From Gracilinema caldarium (GTDB lineage Bacteria > Spirochaetota > Spirochaetia > Treponematales > Breznakiellaceae), in assembly GCF_029265695.1 (NCBI RefSeq), contig NZ_JAJUHW010000010.1, positions 1-64,000 on the forward strand: a stretch of DNA of 64,000 nt. Reading direction: 5' to 3'. The notes below the pieces were generated by a model. The model did not search any database. It was not told the DNA's origin and was given only the letters and a program-made list of their open reading frames with translations. Shown here piece after piece: positions 1 through 8,577 of this stretch; positions within the stretch are counted from its first letter, which is position 1; each line of letters starts with the position of its first letter. The translations under genes were made by a program, and so were the position numbers.

Positions 1-93
1 AAGACAAGCCAGTATATGTACGACAATCGGCTTGTAAGGCGGTAATTAGAAACTCGCCTGGCTGGATTTTATAGGGCGGACTCCATTTCACAC
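1..93. other. Left edge, no supported gene
   Basis: One plus-strand frame is open from base 1 to a TAA at 43-45 and could be the last 14 residues of a gene outside the window. This is too short to judge. I see no hairpin with a T-run that would terminate the minus-strand gene ending at 94. Confidence 0.25.
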
Positions 94-954
94 TTACACA
101 ACAAGGACTTCTTTAACACCAATAGAGCGGGCTAAATCAGCAAGCTGCTGGAGCTTTTGGTTTTCTGGCTGCGGTAATGTTTGGAACTGAGGCCGCACAC
201 CCTGGGGCCGGAAGGCAATTATCTTGTAGCGGGCTTGGCTGCCCCGCGCGGCAAGGACGCGGCTTACCTCCCGGACTGTCTCCTCCGCATTAAACTGTCC
301 GCCGACCACCACGGTACGCACCTCATAAAGCTTTCCCATACCCGCAAGGAAGTCCAGATTTTTTAAGACCATGCGGTTACTCGCCCCGGTCAGGGCTTTG
401 TGTTCTGTCTCGTTCCATGCTTTGACATCGAGCATAAAGCCCTCCGCATGGGCTACCAGATCCGGCAGAGCACTGTAGTCGGTAGAACCGTTGGTATCGA
501 TAAGGGTCCCCAGTTGATACCGTTCTTGTGCGCCGCGAACAAGGCCGGTGAGAAAGGCTGCCTGGAGGCCACATTCGCCACCAGAGACCGTAAGGCCCCG
601 GATAAAGGGAATATACCGCTTAAGTCTTTCGAGAACCTCTGAAACCGAAAGCTGCTGAACCTTGGGCGACGATGAATGGGGACAGCGGCTGATACAGGTT
701 CCGCAGTCGGTGCAGCGGGACCTGTCCCAGAGAATCTGGCCGTCTGAGAGCTTTAAGGCACCCGCAGGACAATGGCTCACGCAGAGACCACAGGCACTAC
801 AAGACTTACGGGTTTCGGGGTTATGACAATATTTGCAGTCAAAGTCGCAGCCCTGGAGAAAGACCACGGACCGGTTGCCCGGCCCATCCACAGCGCTAGA
901 GGGGAGTATCTTCGCCACAAAGCCCATCACGTCATGAATATGATACTCATGCAT
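94..954 (-). CDS. yjjW: YjjW family glycyl radical enzyme activase
   Basis: This is a radical SAM enzyme that would install the glycyl radical on its partner, using S-adenosylmethionine and a [4Fe-4S] cluster, in the anaerobic cytoplasm. The N-terminus carries the radical SAM triad C36-x3-C40-x2-C43. It is followed by two ferredoxin-type cysteine clusters (C52/C55/C58/C62 and C81/C84/C87/C91), typical of glycyl radical activases larger than the pyruvate formate-lyase activase. The length of 286 residues fits the YjjW family. It starts 27 bp after the stop of the glycyl radical enzyme gene, so the two are almost certainly co-transcribed and act as a pair. No oxygen-dependent gene is nearby. 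Confidence 0.9.
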   Translation of the reverse strand: MHEYHIHDVMGFVAKILPSSAVDGPGNRSVVFLQGCDFDCKYCHNPETRKSCSACGLCVSHCPAGALKLSDGQILWDRSRCTDCGTCISRCPHSSSPKVQQLSVSEVLERLKRYIPFIRGLTVSGGECGLQAAFLTGLVRGAQERYQLGTLIDTNGSTDYSALPDLVAHAEGFMLDVKAWNETEHKALTGASNRMVLKNLDFLAGMGKLYEVRTVVVGGQFNAEETVREVSRVLAARGSQARYKIIAFRPQGVRPQFQTLPQPENQKLQQLADLARSIGVKEVLVV

Positions 955-981
955 ATTCGGCTGCCGCTCAACTCTGATCCA

Positions 982-2472
982 TCAGGACCTCAGCCGCCGG
1001 TCCAAGACTCCAAGATTATTGACGGCATTCCGCCCTAGTGCACTTGTGTCCTGCAGTGAGGCCTTCCCCTGATTCAGACGCTCAATTTCACAGCGTTTCA
1101 CCAGGTACCCGGTAATACGCACCACTTCAGCATCGGCAGCGTATGCGCTGAAATACCGGAGCCCGCTCTTCATAGCCCCCCGAACTATGTCGGCCAGATG
1201 GGCCGGATTGTTTTTTACCGTGGGCTCAAAAGCAAAGACATCGCCGATACCGCTCGGGAAGTAGCGGTGGAAGGGGGCTGACCGGAGAATGTGTTCGCTG
1301 AGTTCCGGTTCTTCACCGATGGGAATACGGCAGCCCGGGCTTACCCCCCGGTCCGAATCGATGCCGACCTGGGCATGGAGGAGATAGCGGCCCCCAGCGG
1401 CTTTAAGCAGCGGGTTATGGTGATTCGCAACAAGCCGGTTGATCCGGTCGATGATATCTAAGCCTAATGCATCAGCTGCATCAGAGTGGCCAAAGCGACC
1501 GGGAGCAGAGAAATGATTCACAAGTTCGGCGAGCCCAACAATCCCAAACATACCGGTAAAGCGGTCCTGATGGATAAGTCCTTCTTCGACAAGGAAACTT
1601 GACTCAAAAAAGTTCGATTCCTGCACAAGGAACCGGACCCGTTCATCCATATACTCAAGTTGCTTCTGGACTGCGTCGGGCAGCAATTCCGACAAGAGCT
1701 GGTCCAAATTTCGGGCAAGTGGTGCAAGGCGGGCCAGGTTCATCCGTACCAGGGTACAGGAGCCGCCCCCAACGGGGAGGCCATTGTAGCAGCTTGCGAT
1801 AGCATAATCATCAAAACCGAGCGCTTTAAATTCCTGAGAAAAGAGTGGGTGGTTCGCAAAACTCGGTTTAGCAACCTCGAGGGCAGTCTCACAGGCTTTA
1901 AGAAGAAAATCTTCACTGGTGCGTTCCGGGTCCAATTTCAGACTCAGGTTGGGGACCGCGTTTTTTTGTTCCCGGCTCATGTCCAAAATGAGGCGTCCTG
2001 CGGTAGTTTCTTCAGGGCCGATGTCTGCATGACAGAAGGAATCGTTAATAGTCCTATCGATCTGGAGTAAAAAAAGGTTGATAGCCTTACGGGCTTCCGC
2101 CTCAGAAGAGACAAAGGGCTGCAAAAGGTTGTCGATATCTCCCAAGTACACAGGAAACGTGGTGATGCTCGGCACATGGCGGTATAAAATAAGGAGCGCT
2201 GCCGTGGCTTCCCAAATATCCTTCGGGGGTGGAACTGCGAGAAATGTTGACCCCTGTGCCATAAACTTTCGGAAATCGGGAACTACATACCGGGGTCGGT
2301 ATGGTGCGGGGCCTTCATTAAGGTCACAGATGACCCCCGCGTCGCGGTAAGCCTGTATTTCCTTTGATATAGCAAGGGGATGAACGGTCGCTTCACCCAC
2401 ACGGGCAAGACCGGCAACTTTTTGCTGATAGGTCAGGGTTTTATCGGTAATAACAGAAAGAGCAGGCTCCAT
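982..2472 (-). CDS. yjjI: YjjI family glycyl radical enzyme
   Basis: This 496-residue protein belongs to the YjjI (DUF3029) branch of the glycyl radical enzymes, whose substrate is not established to my knowledge. Near the C-terminus is a glycyl radical motif R-I-T-G-Y with the radical glycine at about residue 455. Cys228 and Cys239, in a Gly-rich segment, are candidates for the thiyl radical cysteine. The start ATG is supported by a strong AAGGAGGT Shine-Dalgarno at about 2479-2486. The gene is followed directly by its activase yjjW. The pair suggests an anaerobic radical reaction, but there is no shell-protein, dehydrogenase or kinase neighbour to indicate the substrate. Confidence 0.88.
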   Translation of the reverse strand: MEPALSVITDKTLTYQQKVAGLARVGEATVHPLAISKEIQAYRDAGVICDLNEGPAPYRPRYVVPDFRKFMAQGSTFLAVPPPKDIWEATAALLILYRHVPSITTFPVYLGDIDNLLQPFVSSEAEARKAINLFLLQIDRTINDSFCHADIGPEETTAGRLILDMSREQKNAVPNLSLKLDPERTSEDFLLKACETALEVAKPSFANHPLFSQEFKALGFDDYAIASCYNGLPVGGGSCTLVRMNLARLAPLARNLDQLLSELLPDAVQKQLEYMDERVRFLVQESNFFESSFLVEEGLIHQDRFTGMFGIVGLAELVNHFSAPGRFGHSDAADALGLDIIDRINRLVANHHNPLLKAAGGRYLLHAQVGIDSDRGVSPGCRIPIGEEPELSEHILRSAPFHRYFPSGIGDVFAFEPTVKNNPAHLADIVRGAMKSGLRYFSAYAADAEVVRITGYLVKRCEIERLNQGKASLQDTSALGRNAVNNLGVLDRRLRS

Positions 2473-2717
2473 GGATAAACCTCCTTATACCACAAGATTG
2501 ATGAACCAACGGGTCCAAAATACTTAAGTAGTGTCTGAAGTTTAACCATGCCGGTTTTGACGGTTCTGCACCATTGAGTGGAGCCGCTCCGGAATGTCCG
2601 CCATAACCTCTCACAACGGACGTATTAACCGGGGTTTTTTATCACAGGACCTGTGATGTTACAAGAATTGTAAGATAGCGCGCTAATTTTGACAAGGGAT
2701 ACAGCAGGCAGTCCTTT
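2473..2717. other. Intergenic region with an operator-like dyad
   Basis: This 245-bp stretch lies upstream of yjjI and downstream of the DUF2804 gene. It holds the yjjI ribosome binding site and a perfect 8+1+8 dyad at 2641-2657 (arms ATCACAGG/CCTGTGAT). The one-base spacer fits a protein-binding operator better than a hairpin. A T-run at 2635-2640 lies beside it. No coding frame is convincing. Confidence 0.4.
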
Positions 2718-3758
2718 CTACCATTGATTAAACACATGTTCAGACATACAGATAATGTTGTCCAGATTAAGCTGTTCCCCCGAATCAAGGACCAGATAGC
2801 CGGAGACAGTCCCAAACACCTGATGCTGTATAGATTTAAGGATCTTAAAATCAAATCGGGACTGACGATCCAATATTGGTTTAAGGGTGAGGCGAAGCCG
2901 TTCATCTGAACTAGTAAAATGCCAATTTTCTAAATGATCTTCGGGATTAAAATGAAAGACCACCTCCTCCAGCTTGTGAATCCTGCCATCGTATAGAATG
3001 GTGTTTTCCGAGGCTGGGCTGCGGTCGGAAAAGCCATATCCCAGATTCAAACCTAAGACTTTTCCCTCATGTTGAGCCGAAAGGGATGCCCAATACCAGG
3101 TATTTCGGTAGGTCCACACACCCCGGCCCCAGTCGAGGCTTCCCATATCAAAATCAGGATCAAATTGATAAACCTTTGAACCGATAGTAAAAGCACCCTT
3201 GGCTGCCATGCAATTTACCTTTTGATTGTAATAAAAGGCCCGCCGGTTTTCCTGCCAGCTTGTGGCGATGACGGTACTCTCCAGATCTTCAGGCTGTACC
3301 AGCTCTATGGTACCGGATATTCCTGTGTTTCCCTCGGCATCTCGAATTTCAGGGCTGGAAAAGCTAATAAGCCGCTTCCCCGGGCTGTACTCATAGGTGA
3401 TGGAAAGTTTTTTGCTTACAAAGCTTATGCGGGCGTCCGCGTTCGAGGAAGCAGGAAGGCCAAGAGAGCCTAAGGGGAGCAGCGCAAGATCATCTATCTG
3501 ATTGTAATAGGACCGGGCAAAATCGAAAAAGCAGAGAGCGCCGAGACCCAGGTAGCCAAGGTCACTGATGGTAAAGCTGAGACCAAAGCGGCCCTTATGG
3601 GAAAAGACCATATAATAATCCCACTCCTTAATACGGAGGGGATTGGCTTTTATTGAACGCCGCTCGTAGGTCCAATAGGGGTAGCGGGCCCAGCCTTCTG
3701 TAGTGATGTGCCCCGCCTTGTCCAGAAGGGGACAGGGCGTTGTTATTTCCCATTGCAT
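2718..3758 (-). CDS. DUF2804 family protein
   Basis: A 346-residue protein of the DUF2804 family (function unknown, distantly like plant and bacterial carotenoid or lipocalin-type beta folds). The family N-terminus is recognisable as a short Pro-Leu-Leu-Asp segment followed by a Gly-Trp-Ala-Arg-Tyr-Pro stretch. A Met just before it (ATG at 3758) is therefore preferred. The frame stays open to a TTG at 3842, but the extra 28 residues look unlike the family. No signal peptide or membrane segment is seen, so it is probably cytoplasmic. The gene lies downstream of a lipoprotein gene on the same strand, with a small hairpin between them. Function not inferred. Confidence 0.75.
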   Translation of the reverse strand: MQWEITTPCPLLDKAGHITTEGWARYPYWTYERRSIKANPLRIKEWDYYMVFSHKGRFGLSFTISDLGYLGLGALCFFDFARSYYNQIDDLALLPLGSLGLPASSNADARISFVSKKLSITYEYSPGKRLISFSSPEIRDAEGNTGISGTIELVQPEDLESTVIATSWQENRRAFYYNQKVNCMAAKGAFTIGSKVYQFDPDFDMGSLDWGRGVWTYRNTWYWASLSAQHEGKVLGLNLGYGFSDRSPASENTILYDGRIHKLEEVVFHFNPEDHLENWHFTSSDERLRLTLKPILDRQSRFDFKILKSIQHQVFGTVSGYLVLDSGEQLNLDNIICMSEHVFNQW

Positions 3759-3843
3759 AGGATAAGTATAGGCCCAACAAAAGGCGTTTTCCAGTGCACT
3801 ACATCGACAGGAGTAGGTTCTGGGGATTCCCTCGAGATTCAAG

Positions 3844-3875
3844 GCTGAGCCTCGAGGGACAGTTCAGGGCTCAGC
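3844..3875. repeat. Inverted repeat between lipoprotein and DUF2804 genes
   Basis: The arms GCTGAGCC (3844-3851) and GGCTCAGC (3868-3875) form a perfect 8-bp stem with a 16-nt loop, just beyond the end of the lipoprotein gene. There is no T-run after it on either strand, so it may be a weak or factor-assisted terminator, or an mRNA stabiliser. Confidence 0.3.
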
Positions 3876-3908
3876 ACTGATAATAGTCACAGGGCTCGTA
3901 AAGACCAG

Positions 3909-4709
3909 TTATTGTTGTTTATCCAATACGAGGAGACCCAAGGAGGTCTCGATGGTTGCCTGTGTCTGTTCGGTATTTAATGAAGCAACGGTGAGTCCGT
4001 AAAAATCTACATCTGCAGATTCAGTGTTTATGGTTTGGTGCGTTATATGGTTGAGTAGATAGTTCGTATCGCCATACACAATCAGTTGCCAGACACCGGT
4101 TTGGATTAAATATATCGAACTACTATTCATGGTGCCATTAAAGCTGAACTCGAAACTACCATCAGCTTGCAATATGGCCGCAGCACCTGGTTTCGCTGCC
4201 CAAGTTCCGGACCAGTTTCCGACCCAGGCTGCAGGACGGCTTGGAGCGGCAATCTTTGTAAAGGAGCCCCGCATGGTATTGTCGTTCGGCCCGGGGATAT
4301 CCATGGTCAGAACATTGTTAACCAGGGTAAAGGGGATATGTTCGGTAGAAGTTTCGGCACTCCAATTAGCACTATTTGGGTCAAAGTTTGCATTTACTTG
4401 TACCGTCATCTCTTCGTCGGTATTACTATACGTTCCCCGCATTCCTGCAATATGGTCCCCATCGAGTTCAAAGGCTAGAAACTCAATGGAACCATTTTGA
4501 ATGATGGCAAGTCCTTTTACGGATACTTGTTCCGACTCGATCATTACCGAAACGTTTTCGGCAAACCAATAGCCAGACAAATCAGGGATTTCAGGTTCGG
4601 GAGATTCGAACAACGGACAGGCGGTAAAAAGGAGGGCGGCACAAACCGCTGCAAGGATCATCCCAAGACCAACCCGTGGATTTGCATGGCCCTTCCACAG
4701 GGTTTTCAT
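3909..4709 (-). CDS. Predicted lipoprotein, unknown function
   Basis: The protein of 266 residues begins with a charged n-region, a hydrophobic stretch and a lipobox L-F-T-A-C with the lipidated Cys at residue 31. The mature part is rich in Thr, Asn, Ser and Gly and looks like repeated beta strands, perhaps two related halves (each begins with a Gly-x-Trp-x-Gly/Ala pattern). The start at 4709 is chosen because GGAGGTGCCC precedes it. An in-frame ATG four codons upstream would disrupt that spacing. It is transcribed away from the adjacent ABC exporter genes, so any link to them is uncertain. I do not recognise a family. Confidence 0.7.
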   Translation of the reverse strand: MKTLWKGHANPRVGLGMILAAVCAALLFTACPLFESPEPEIPDLSGYWFAENVSVMIESEQVSVKGLAIIQNGSIEFLAFELDGDHIAGMRGTYSNTDEEMTVQVNANFDPNSANWSAETSTEHIPFTLVNNVLTMDIPGPNDNTMRGSFTKIAAPSRPAAWVGNWSGTWAAKPGAAAILQADGSFEFSFNGTMNSSSIYLIQTGVWQLIVYGDTNYLLNHITHQTINTESADVDFYGLTVASLNTEQTQATIETSLGLLVLDKQQ

Positions 4710-4847
4710 GGGCACCTCCATGCATGATATATCAATAATTATAGCACGATTTTGCAGAATTTCAGATTCCTTTTTTCATTTCACTCCTTGTGCGATATCT
4801 CGTATACAGTGCAGAATACTTGCAAATCCCTGAAAGGAGGGAAAACA

Positions 4848-5759
4848 GTGATAGAAGTACAAAATGTAACTAAATCTTTTGATACACTTCGAGCAGTAGA
4901 CAGCATCAGCTTTTCCGTACGGCCGGGAGAAATATTCGGCCTTATCGGACCAAACGGAGCAGGTAAATCAACCACAATCAGGATGATTATGAACATCATA
5001 GCTCCCGATTCGGGGACTATTTTGTTCAATGGGAAACCGCTCTCTGAAGCCGATAAGAATCTTATCGGCTATCTCCCCGAAGAACGGGGCCTTTACAAAA
5101 AAATGAAAGTCAAGGACCTGCTTGCCTTTCTTGCGGAAATCAAGGAGGCCGACCGAAGTATGACTGCACAGCGGATAGAAAATTGGCTTGGGCGGTTTGG
5201 CCTTTTGGATTGGAAAAACCGTAAAATCGAAGAGCTGTCTAAGGGAATGGCTCAAAAGGTACAGTTTATCGGGACGATCATTCATGATCCACCGGTGCTG
5301 CTCTTTGACGAACCATTTTCCGGCCTGGATCCTATTTCCCAAAACCTGATGCTGGAAGTGTTTTTAGAGCTAAAAAACGCAGGAAAAACAATCATATTTT
5401 CGACCCACATCATGGACCATGCAGAAAGGATCTGTGAACGAATCCTGCTGATCAATAAGGGAAAATCGGTCCTTTCCGGATCTCTTTCTGATATTAAAAG
5501 CCGATTCGGAACCAATACGGTTCAAATTGAGTTTGATGGAGATGGTTCGTTTATAGAAAAGTTACCCTATATAAAAACAGCCAGGACTTTTCCACGTTGG
5601 ACCGAAGTAGAACTTTCAGATCCCGATATGGTGAATAATCTCTATCAGGATCTGGCAGGCAAAATACGGGTACGCCGGTTTGAGCTCATCGAACCTAGTC
5701 TTCATTCAATATTTGTCCGGCTGGTTGGGCATACCGATGAGGAGGCTACCAATGCGTAA
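4848..5759 (+). CDS. ABC-2 type exporter ATP-binding protein (NatA-like)
   Basis: This 303-residue ABC ATPase would energise export by the permease encoded next. It has Walker A (G-P-N-G-A-G-K-S-T, residues 34-42), an L-S-K-G-M signature, Walker B ending in F-D-E-P and a His switch. A C-terminal extension of about 80 residues is typical of the NatA/CcmA branch. The start is the GTG at 4848, which has a strong AAAGGAGG 7 nt upstream. The frame runs open further back but that part has no family similarity. The stop overlaps the permease start by 8 nt, so translation is probably coupled. The substrate could be sodium, a drug or a peptide. Confidence 0.88.
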   Translation: MIEVQNVTKSFDTLRAVDSISFSVRPGEIFGLIGPNGAGKSTTIRMIMNIIAPDSGTILFNGKPLSEADKNLIGYLPEERGLYKKMKVKDLLAFLAEIKEADRSMTAQRIENWLGRFGLLDWKNRKIEELSKGMAQKVQFIGTIIHDPPVLLFDEPFSGLDPISQNLMLEVFLELKNAGKTIIFSTHIMDHAERICERILLINKGKSVLSGSLSDIKSRFGTNTVQIEFDGDGSFIEKLPYIKTARTFPRWTEVELSDPDMVNNLYQDLAGKIRVRRFELIEPSLHSIFVRLVGHTDEEATNA

Positions 5760-6984
5760 ACTGCAAGCAGTAATCATTAAAGAATTCAAAGCCACTGCGG
5801 CAAATAAAACCTTTGTCATTATCACTCTCTTAGGTCCCTTTCTGATTCTCGCAATTACGGTCTTGCCAAATCTTCTCACAAGCAATCCGAACATGAATAA
5901 ACCAAATAAGCCCGTGGCAATCTATACCAGCGTAAACGAAATTTACGAGCGAATTGCCCAAGCCTTGGATAGCCAAGCTATACCGCCTCTCCGTATTACT
6001 GATCTTTCGGAAGGTAAATCCAAGGTGCTTTCTGAACAGTACGCGGGGATCCTTGAAATTCCCGAAGCCTGGCCGCGGGAGGAAGCGCGGTTTTATAGTT
6101 CTACCGGTATGGAAGCCATGCTGTACAGTATGATAAACGAAATGCTCAATTCGCTGGCTGTGGAATGGAATAGCAAGGAACTGGGACTCACACCAGAAAC
6201 AGTCAGGGCCCTGCTCAGCAAGCCCGATTTCAGGGTGGTTAAGCTTGGTAAAGATATGAAAGAAGAAACTAAAACTAACGAAGACTTTTTAGGCATACTT
6301 TTTACCGTCCTCAGTTTTGTCATGATGATCTACATGACGGTGCTCCTGTACGGACAGCTCATAGGGCGATCAGTTGTACAGGAAAAAACAAGCAAAACCG
6401 TGGAAATTATGCTTTCGAGCCTTTCGGCACGGGAACTTATGTTTGGGAAAATACTGGGGCTTGGAATCGCGGGCCTTATTCAATACGGGGTATGGTTTGG
6501 CATGGGTATTGCAATGATTACCCTTGTTGGACCAACCTTGCATGTTCAGCTCCCGCAGGCCATAACGGTGAGCAATTTTATTTGGCTTGTAGTATTTTTT
6601 ATTTTGGCTTTCTTTCTCTACGGAGCTGGCTATGCGGCCCTTGGCGCTGCAGCGGAGGACGAACACCACCTTGGCCAGCTTGCATGGCCCCTCATCATCT
6701 TTTTGGTTATACCCATGGTCATGATAAGTCCTATGATTATGAACCCCAAAAGTCTTTTTGTAGTGATTTTATCTTATTTTCCCATGACAGCTCCGATTGT
6801 TATGCTGGTACGGATTCTTGTCTCCATGCCGCCTGTATGGGAAATCACCCTTTCGCTTGGCATTATACTATGTTCTGTGATCGGAGCTGGGTTTCTTGGA
6901 GCTAAAATATTCCGTGTTGGTATTTTGATGTACGGGAAACGGCCCAAGTTTGATGAGGTTCTTCGCTGGATACGTATTAAGTGA
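5752..6984 (+). CDS. ABC-2 type exporter permease (NatB-like)
   Basis: The 410-residue membrane partner of the preceding ATPase. A first membrane helix near residues 20-45 is followed by a large extracytoplasmic domain (about residues 50-200). A block of five to six helices fills residues 210-400. This is the NatB/ABC2_membrane_3 layout. The start ATG at 5752 has GAGGAGG upstream and lies inside the end of the ATPase gene. After the stop there is about 65 bp without a gene, then a terminator that serves the opposite-strand tRNA. Confidence 0.85.
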   Translation: MRKLQAVIIKEFKATAANKTFVIITLLGPFLILAITVLPNLLTSNPNMNKPNKPVAIYTSVNEIYERIAQALDSQAIPPLRITDLSEGKSKVLSEQYAGILEIPEAWPREEARFYSSTGMEAMLYSMINEMLNSLAVEWNSKELGLTPETVRALLSKPDFRVVKLGKDMKEETKTNEDFLGILFTVLSFVMMIYMTVLLYGQLIGRSVVQEKTSKTVEIMLSSLSARELMFGKILGLGIAGLIQYGVWFGMGIAMITLVGPTLHVQLPQAITVSNFIWLVVFFILAFFLYGAGYAALGAAAEDEHHLGQLAWPLIIFLVIPMVMISPMIMNPKSLFVVILSYFPMTAPIVMLVRILVSMPPVWEITLSLGIILCSVIGAGFLGAKIFRVGILMYGKRPKFDEVLRWIRIK

Positions 6985-7051
6985 CGGGCCATCCTGGCTC
7001 CTCTTCCTCCCTGCCGGTCGGCGGTCCCTCCGTTTCAAGTCCAGCGCTTGG

Positions 7052-7082
7052 TTAAAAAACAAAAGCCGCCTGACGGCGGCTA
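7052..7082 (-). terminator. Rho-independent terminator of tRNA-Ile2
   Basis: The stem GCCGCC (7065-7070) pairs with GGCGGC (7075-7080) around a TGAC loop. Read on the minus strand it is followed by a run of T (complement of 7053-7063), just downstream of the tRNA. Confidence 0.8.
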
Positions 7083-7091
7083 AAATATTTC

Positions 7092-7165
7092 TGGGCCCTG
7101 CTGGACTTGAACCAGCGACCTACGGATTATGAGTCCGCAGCTCTGACCAACTGAGCTAAGGGCCC
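7092..7165 (-). tRNA. tRNA-Ile2, anticodon CAU (lysidine type)
   Basis: A 74-nt cloverleaf: acceptor GGGCCCT pairs with AGGGCCC before discriminator A, D-loop TTAGCTCAGTTGGTCAGAGC, anticodon loop CTCATAA and T-arm with GGTTCAAGTCC. The CCA end is not encoded. The body closely resembles the E. coli ileX/ileY type tRNA rather than tRNA-Met. CAU is therefore expected to be modified to lysidine by TilS and to read AUA. It is flanked by its own promoter and terminator. Confidence 0.9.
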
Positions 7166-7175
7166 GAGGCACTCT

Positions 7176-7204
7176 TTTGTACCGTGAATGGCAAAAAAAG
7201 TCAA
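7176..7204 (-). promoter_or_regulatory. Promoter of tRNA-Ile2
   Basis: On the minus strand, -35 TTGACT (7199-7204) and -10 TACAAA (7176-7181) are separated by 17 bp. The -10 ends 10 bp before the tRNA 5' end, which leaves a normal short leader. Confidence 0.7.
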
Positions 7205-7257
7205 TAAGAGGCCTCCCCGCATCCGATAAGGTAAGAAAGGGTGGTATATTCATCAAT

Positions 7258-8463
7258 ATGAACAAGAAATATGGTGCCATTTTTCTATGTCTCTGCCTGA
7301 TTTCCGTCAATGTGCTGTGGGCCGAGCGGTTTCAGTTTATCTATACCGCAGGGGACAAGTACCGCTTTCTTTCCACCGTGCAGGAGGACGTCTATATAAA
7401 CCGGGTATTGAGTCATCAGGCGGAAATCCTCAACCGTATTTCGGTAACGGTGAGCGCAGTGACCAACGGGGTAGGCCGGCATGAAGCGGTTTTTCAGACT
7501 TCGGAACGGTCTGTAGGCGTTGGATCCGGGAGAACCTTCCAGTGGAGCCAGGAATACAATTCTGTCTTTGACCGGGATAAGTTCGGCGCTTATACGATTG
7601 GGCCATCCTATTATATGCCCGTAGTCCGCAATGTACCCATTTTTCCAGACCGGGACCTGCAGATCGGCGAAAGCTGGACCGCTCCGGGAGAAGAGGTTCA
7701 TGATTTCAGTACCAGTTTCGGCATTAAGGAGCCCTACCGGATTCCCTTTAACGCGACCTACACCTACCTTGGTAAAAAAAACTACAATGGAACTGAATAC
7801 CCTGCAATTTCTATAAGCTATCGTATTTTTGATGAACCGAAGCGGGTTTTAGGGACCATTTGGCCCACCAGAATCATGGGAGCCTCTGACCAAGTAATGT
7901 ACTGGAACCAAAAACTGGGTCAGCCCGCGGCTTATACGGAACAGTTCCGCATCATTATGGAACTTTCCAACGGTTCCACCGTAGAATACCGGGGAAGCGC
8001 CAAGGCGGAAACCATAGAAGCAAAACCAATGAACCGTGAAGCGGTAGCCCAGGAAATAGCAGCAGATATTAACGCACAGGGTATAAAAGATACAACCGTC
8101 CGGGTGGTTCCCGAGGGGGTTACGATTAGCCTCGAAAATATACAGTTTCAGGCAGACTCAGCATTACTCTTGCCATCCGAAAAAGCTAAGCTCGATAAAA
8201 TTGCGGAAATTCTTAAGCGATACCCCGACCGGGACATATTAGTCGGGGGTCATACGGCCCTGGCCGGGACAGCCGAGGGAAGACAGAAATTATCGGAAGA
8301 ACGGGCCGCGGCAGTTGCGGACTACCTTATAGGCCAGGGTGCCAGAACAAGCACCCGCGTCGTGGTCCGCGGATATGGAGCAGAACGGCCCCTTGCGGAC
8401 AACAGCACTGAAGCGGGGAGGCAGAAAAACCGCCGCGTGGAAATTACCCTGCTGGAGAACTAA
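7258..8463 (+). CDS. OmpA family periplasmic protein
   Basis: A 401-residue exported protein. The ATG at 7258 starts a clear Sec signal peptide, with cleavage expected after V-L-W-A at about residue 22. Residues 25-270 are beta-rich and not assigned. The last 110 residues are an OmpA C-terminal peptidoglycan-binding domain with the G-H-T-A, L-S-x-x-R-A and N-R-R-V-E-I segments, which would tether it to the cell wall. A paralogue with the same plan is at 29407-30984, and the two share the P-L-A-D-N-S-T-E motif. The gene is monocistronic, ending in a terminator that overlaps its stop codon. Confidence 0.85.
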   Translation: MNKKYGAIFLCLCLISVNVLWAERFQFIYTAGDKYRFLSTVQEDVYINRVLSHQAEILNRISVTVSAVTNGVGRHEAVFQTSERSVGVGSGRTFQWSQEYNSVFDRDKFGAYTIGPSYYMPVVRNVPIFPDRDLQIGESWTAPGEEVHDFSTSFGIKEPYRIPFNATYTYLGKKNYNGTEYPAISISYRIFDEPKRVLGTIWPTRIMGASDQVMYWNQKLGQPAAYTEQFRIIMELSNGSTVEYRGSAKAETIEAKPMNREAVAQEIAADINAQGIKDTTVRVVPEGVTISLENIQFQADSALLLPSEKAKLDKIAEILKRYPDRDILVGGHTALAGTAEGRQKLSEERAAAVADYLIGQGARTSTRVVVRGYGAERPLADNSTEAGRQKNRRVEITLLEN

Positions 8464-8490
8464 AACAGCTCCGGCTGTTTTTCCTTTTTC
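8462..8490 (+). terminator. Rho-independent terminator after the OmpA gene
   Basis: The arms AAAACAGC (8462-8469) and GCTGTTTT (8474-8481) form an 8-bp stem with a TCCG loop, running into a T-rich stretch. The stem includes most of the stop codon. Confidence 0.75.
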
Positions 8491-8577
8491 TGCAAGTATC
8501 TAGCAGGGCTTTCAAGATTTTGTCAAATTTCTCTAGCTTGACCGCCAGGGGCTCTCTGTGGTACCACATATATACCC

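Noticed and set aside
2641..2657. CRP/FNR site at the dyad upstream of yjjI
   Set aside because: The half-sites are in the opposite order to TGTGA-N6-TCACA and there is no FNR TTGAT-N4-ATCAA match.
3759..3842. N-terminal extension of the DUF2804 gene from a TTG
   Set aside because: The extra 28 residues do not resemble the family, although a GAGG lies upstream of the TTG. Start left at 3758, uncertain.
7092..7165. tRNA-Met reading of the CAU tRNA
   Set aside because: The acceptor and arm sequence match the Ile2 type, not initiator or elongator Met.
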